From Clostridia bacterium (lineage in GTDB: Bacteria; Bacillota; Clostridia; UMGS1840), in assembly GCA_017468465.1 (NCBI GenBank), contig JAFUIN010000019.1:39509-103508 (forward strand): a DNA stretch of 64,000 nt, given 5' to 3'. Below the pieces are notes generated by a model. It was not told the DNA's origin. It did no database searches and worked only from the letters and a program-made list of their open reading frames with translations. A program made the translations under genes and the position numbers. Positions 62,182 to 64,000 of this stretch are shown here, piece by piece (the first letter of the stretch is position 1; each line of letters starts with the position of its first letter).

Positions 62182-63642
62182 TTACTCAATCATTATTTTT
62201 TGAATGCTACCACATTGTGCTTTTAATTCTCCATCAACATAAACCTTAAATCCTGCTCCTTTATGATAGCGTTCGCCTGATTTGTCCCACAACACTGTGA
62301 TATAGTGATTATGATACAAAATTCCATCTGCACAAAAATAATCCAAATCACTTTCTTCAAACAAGGGATTAATTTCAATTTTTTCATCATCTCTTGCTCT
62401 GACTCCGGCAAGCCCGGTTAATACAAGGTCGCAATAGCTGGAGTGATTATAATGTCTGCCCCGTGTGAGATTAAACTCGTCAAAGCCCTTTTCTCTCATA
62501 TTTTTTCTCGCCAGCCATTCACCGGTAAAAGGATCGAGATTTTCATCAATATAAGGCACTTTTTCGCCATTTTCTGTAACATCATACTGTGAATTGGCAT
62601 ACAGCTTAAGCAAATTAAAATAATCACTTTTTTGCATAATATTCTGCTGATAATTGCTGATAAAGTTTCCAAGTGCTGTCAATGTCTGAGATGTAGCAAA
62701 GGGCCAGGATGGTCCATTCCATAAACACATATGGGGAAACTCTCTCATAAATTCCGAAGAATTACGTTCAACGGTAGTCGGCCCATAGGGAGCATAAAAA
62801 TAATTTTCATCATTCAAAAATTTCCATGCTTCATTTTTGTCTTCATCAGGCATATTAAAATACCACGGCAGATAGCCGATTAGTTCGCGGATATCGCAAA
62901 GCCAATATCCATTCTTCCGATTTTTATAAAACGATGCTTCATTGTCCCATAACAAGCTATCCATTCTTTTCTTTTGTTCATTTGCTTCTGTCTCATAAAA
63001 TTCCTTTTCATCCGCTTTACCAAGTCTTTCAGCAATTTTAGAAAGTGCAACTGCATCTCCGTAATGATATGCGTTCAAGCTGGGGCGACAACCGTTTCCA
63101 CTGGCAGAATATTCCATGCCGTCAAAATCGTCCACCTGATAAAGCAAATTATCACTTTGACTGAACTGATGTCTGGTTGTCCATTTGGCATAATTTTCTT
63201 TTAATTCTTCATAAAGAGATTCTGCCAATGTAAAATCGCCTGTTACATTGCAAATTGCATAAACAGAATCGGCAAGCCAAGTGCTGTAAGTCATGGGGTC
63301 TGCACCATCTTTGAACCAAAAACGCGCATAATCATCCATATATTTCTGATTATGCAACCATCTGCCCTCATACATATGATGACCGATTGGACAAGCGATA
63401 CTTCCATAAATTCCACCCCAGAATACCTCCGGTGTAAACTCGGTGATAATATATCCCAAAGGCGTTTTCTTAATATGACTGCAAAAGCTGTACCAGCGAT
63501 AATAATAGATCTCACGAATATTCTTATCGGAACAGTCAAGAAGCGGAATTCCAACCTCAAAGGGCGAAATCCCACCAATATCATATTGATTTTTTTCTCT
63601 GATTTGAGCTTCATTCAGCACAACATATTTTTTTTCTTGCAT
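62182..63642 (-). CDS. six-hairpin glycoside hydrolase (GH63/MGH1-like)
   Basis: A 486-residue intracellular (no signal) alpha/alpha-toroid protein. It shows FTPEVFWGGIYGSIACPIGHH, YEGRWLHNQKYMDDYARFWF, TYSTWLADSVYAICN, DDFDGMEYSASGNGCRPSLNAYHYGDAVAL (in parts), APYGPTTVERNSSEF and RGRHYNHSSYCDLVLTGLAG. This pattern suits the MGH1-like/GH63-clan family of alpha-glucosidases and mannosylglycerate-type hydrolases. GGAG lies 8 bases before the ATG at 63642. It heads a glycosidase-symporter-AraC run. Confidence 0.82.
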   Translation of the reverse strand: MQEKKYVVLNEAQIREKNQYDIGGISPFEVGIPLLDCSDKNIREIYYYRWYSFCSHIKKTPLGYIITEFTPEVFWGGIYGSIACPIGHHMYEGRWLHNQKYMDDYARFWFKDGADPMTYSTWLADSVYAICNVTGDFTLAESLYEELKENYAKWTTRHQFSQSDNLLYQVDDFDGMEYSASGNGCRPSLNAYHYGDAVALSKIAERLGKADEKEFYETEANEQKKRMDSLLWDNEASFYKNRKNGYWLCDIRELIGYLPWYFNMPDEDKNEAWKFLNDENYFYAPYGPTTVERNSSEFMREFPHMCLWNGPSWPFATSQTLTALGNFISNYQQNIMQKSDYFNLLKLYANSQYDVTENGEKVPYIDENLDPFTGEWLARKNMREKGFDEFNLTRGRHYNHSSYCDLVLTGLAGVRARDDEKIEINPLFEESDLDYFCADGILYHNHYITVLWDKSGERYHKGAGFKVYVDGELKAQCGSIQKIMIE

Positions 63643-63725
63643 ATTTTTTACTCCAATCATATCATCCGCATAATTCCAATATAATAACTAAATTTCTCTT
63701 GCGACATATAAGTTTTAGATGCAAA

Positions 63726-63872
63726 CCTTTCAAAGGCTTCTCCTTGAGGAGAGGCTCCGCCGTAGGCGGTGGTGAGGTGTTGTAGGGAACGCCCTGCGTG
63801 GCGTTCCGCGGAATGACACATAGGTCATTCCCTACGATTTCCACCTCATCCGTCAGCTATCGCTGATACGGT
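63726..63872. repeat. compound inverted-repeat element (MITE/REP-like)
   Basis: A GC-rich block with nested hairpins: TCTCCTTGAGGAGA, CCGCCGTAGGCGG, GTAGGGAACGCC with GGCGTTCC, GGAATGAC with GTCATTCC, and GTCAGC with GCTGAT. The outer GTAGGGAA and TTCCCTAC also pair. Words such as CCTCATCCGTCAGC and GGAATGACACATAGGTCATTCC are, from memory, common in interspersed repeats of gut Clostridia. It has no coding potential of its own. Confidence 0.7.
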
Positions 63873-63878
63873 AAATTG

Positions 63879-64000
63879 TCAAGCAAGTGCAACATAAATT
63901 TCTTTAGGCGATTTCCAACCAAGACATTTGCGAGGTCTATTGTTGATCAAATCAACCACGACATCTAATTGAGATTGGGTTAATTGGCGAAAATCATACC
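63879..64000 (-). mobile_element. IS30 family transposase, C-terminal end (cut by window edge)
   Basis: The last 39 codons of a minus-strand reading frame translate as YDFRQLTQSQLDVVVDL then INNRPRKCLGWKSPKEIYVALA (in two parts), ending in TGA. The NNRPRKCLGW-SP-E motif is the C-terminal end of IS30-family DDE transposases. The rest, including the catalytic residues, lies outside the window, so it cannot be judged whether the element is intact. Confidence 0.88.

Noticed and set aside
63662..63844. Open frame of 60 codons across the hairpin repeat
   Set aside because: It runs through the inverted repeats, has no ribosome site and no conserved motif.

Overview
The window is low-GC chromosomal DNA from an anaerobic, endospore-lineage member of the Bacillota (Clostridia). 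The reasons are AT-rich promoters of the TTGACA-17-TATAAT type, strong AGGAGG-like ribosome sites, spoIIR, a sigH-like sigma factor, a BofC-like protein, pyruvate phosphate dikinase, and a THF riboswitch in front of folT. I cannot name the species from the sequence.

Positions 1-28268 are mostly core genes on the minus strand: the start of a GAPDH gene (cut by the window edge), a sugar-phosphate isomerase-like TIM barrel, guaB (of an unusual type), obgE, proB-proA, an Elp3-like radical SAM enzyme, a UPF0182 membrane protein, smc-ftsY, folT-folC under a THF riboswitch, an M20 amidohydrolase, ppdK, spoIIR, ispE, a C-terminal processing protease, an ftsE-ftsX-small membrane protein-peptidoglycan hydrolase operon, a PucR/CdaR-type regulator and trmK. 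Positions 28464-31432 (plus strand) hold a polar amino-acid ABC transporter and a HAD phosphatase.

Positions 31485-47879 are one colinear minus-strand operon of about 16.4 kb with a consensus promoter at 47923-47951. It encodes a bacterial microcompartment for deoxyhexose (rhamnose/fucose) breakdown through coenzyme-B12 dependent 1,2-propanediol dehydratase. In transcription order: class II aldolase, pduC, pduD, pduE, pduG, pduO, pduP, a zinc-type alcohol dehydrogenase, a BMC shell protein with an AT-hook-like tail, three BMC-H proteins, pduL, pduN, pduS, pduT, a DeoR regulator and rhaB. The kinase would supply a 1-phosphate, the aldolase would split it to DHAP and lactaldehyde, lactaldehyde would be reduced to propanediol (the reductase was not identified), and PduCDE, PduP, PduL and the alcohol dehydrogenase would produce propionyl-phosphate and propanol inside the shell. 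PduS/PduT would carry electrons across the shell. Six cargo proteins carry related amphipathic helices that look like encapsulation peptides. No pduH, pduB or pduW is present in the locus.

Positions 48298-54559 hold the BofC-like gene, a sigH-like gene, a zinc-ribbon protein behind an unusually structured leader, an unknown secreted or anchored protein, ybaK, an SPFH-NfeD pair with an oxidoreductase, and an AlkD-like protein. Then follow tdh-kbl (threonine degradation), tRNA-Arg(CCG), trmO, and an accessory cluster (oxidoreductase, SDR, AraC regulator, NSS sodium symporter, glycosidase). The right edge has a compound inverted-repeat element and the 3' end of an IS30-family transposase. No CRISPR array, prophage or rRNA was seen. 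The least ordinary material is the microcompartment locus, the riboswitch and several RNA-like leader and intercistronic structures.
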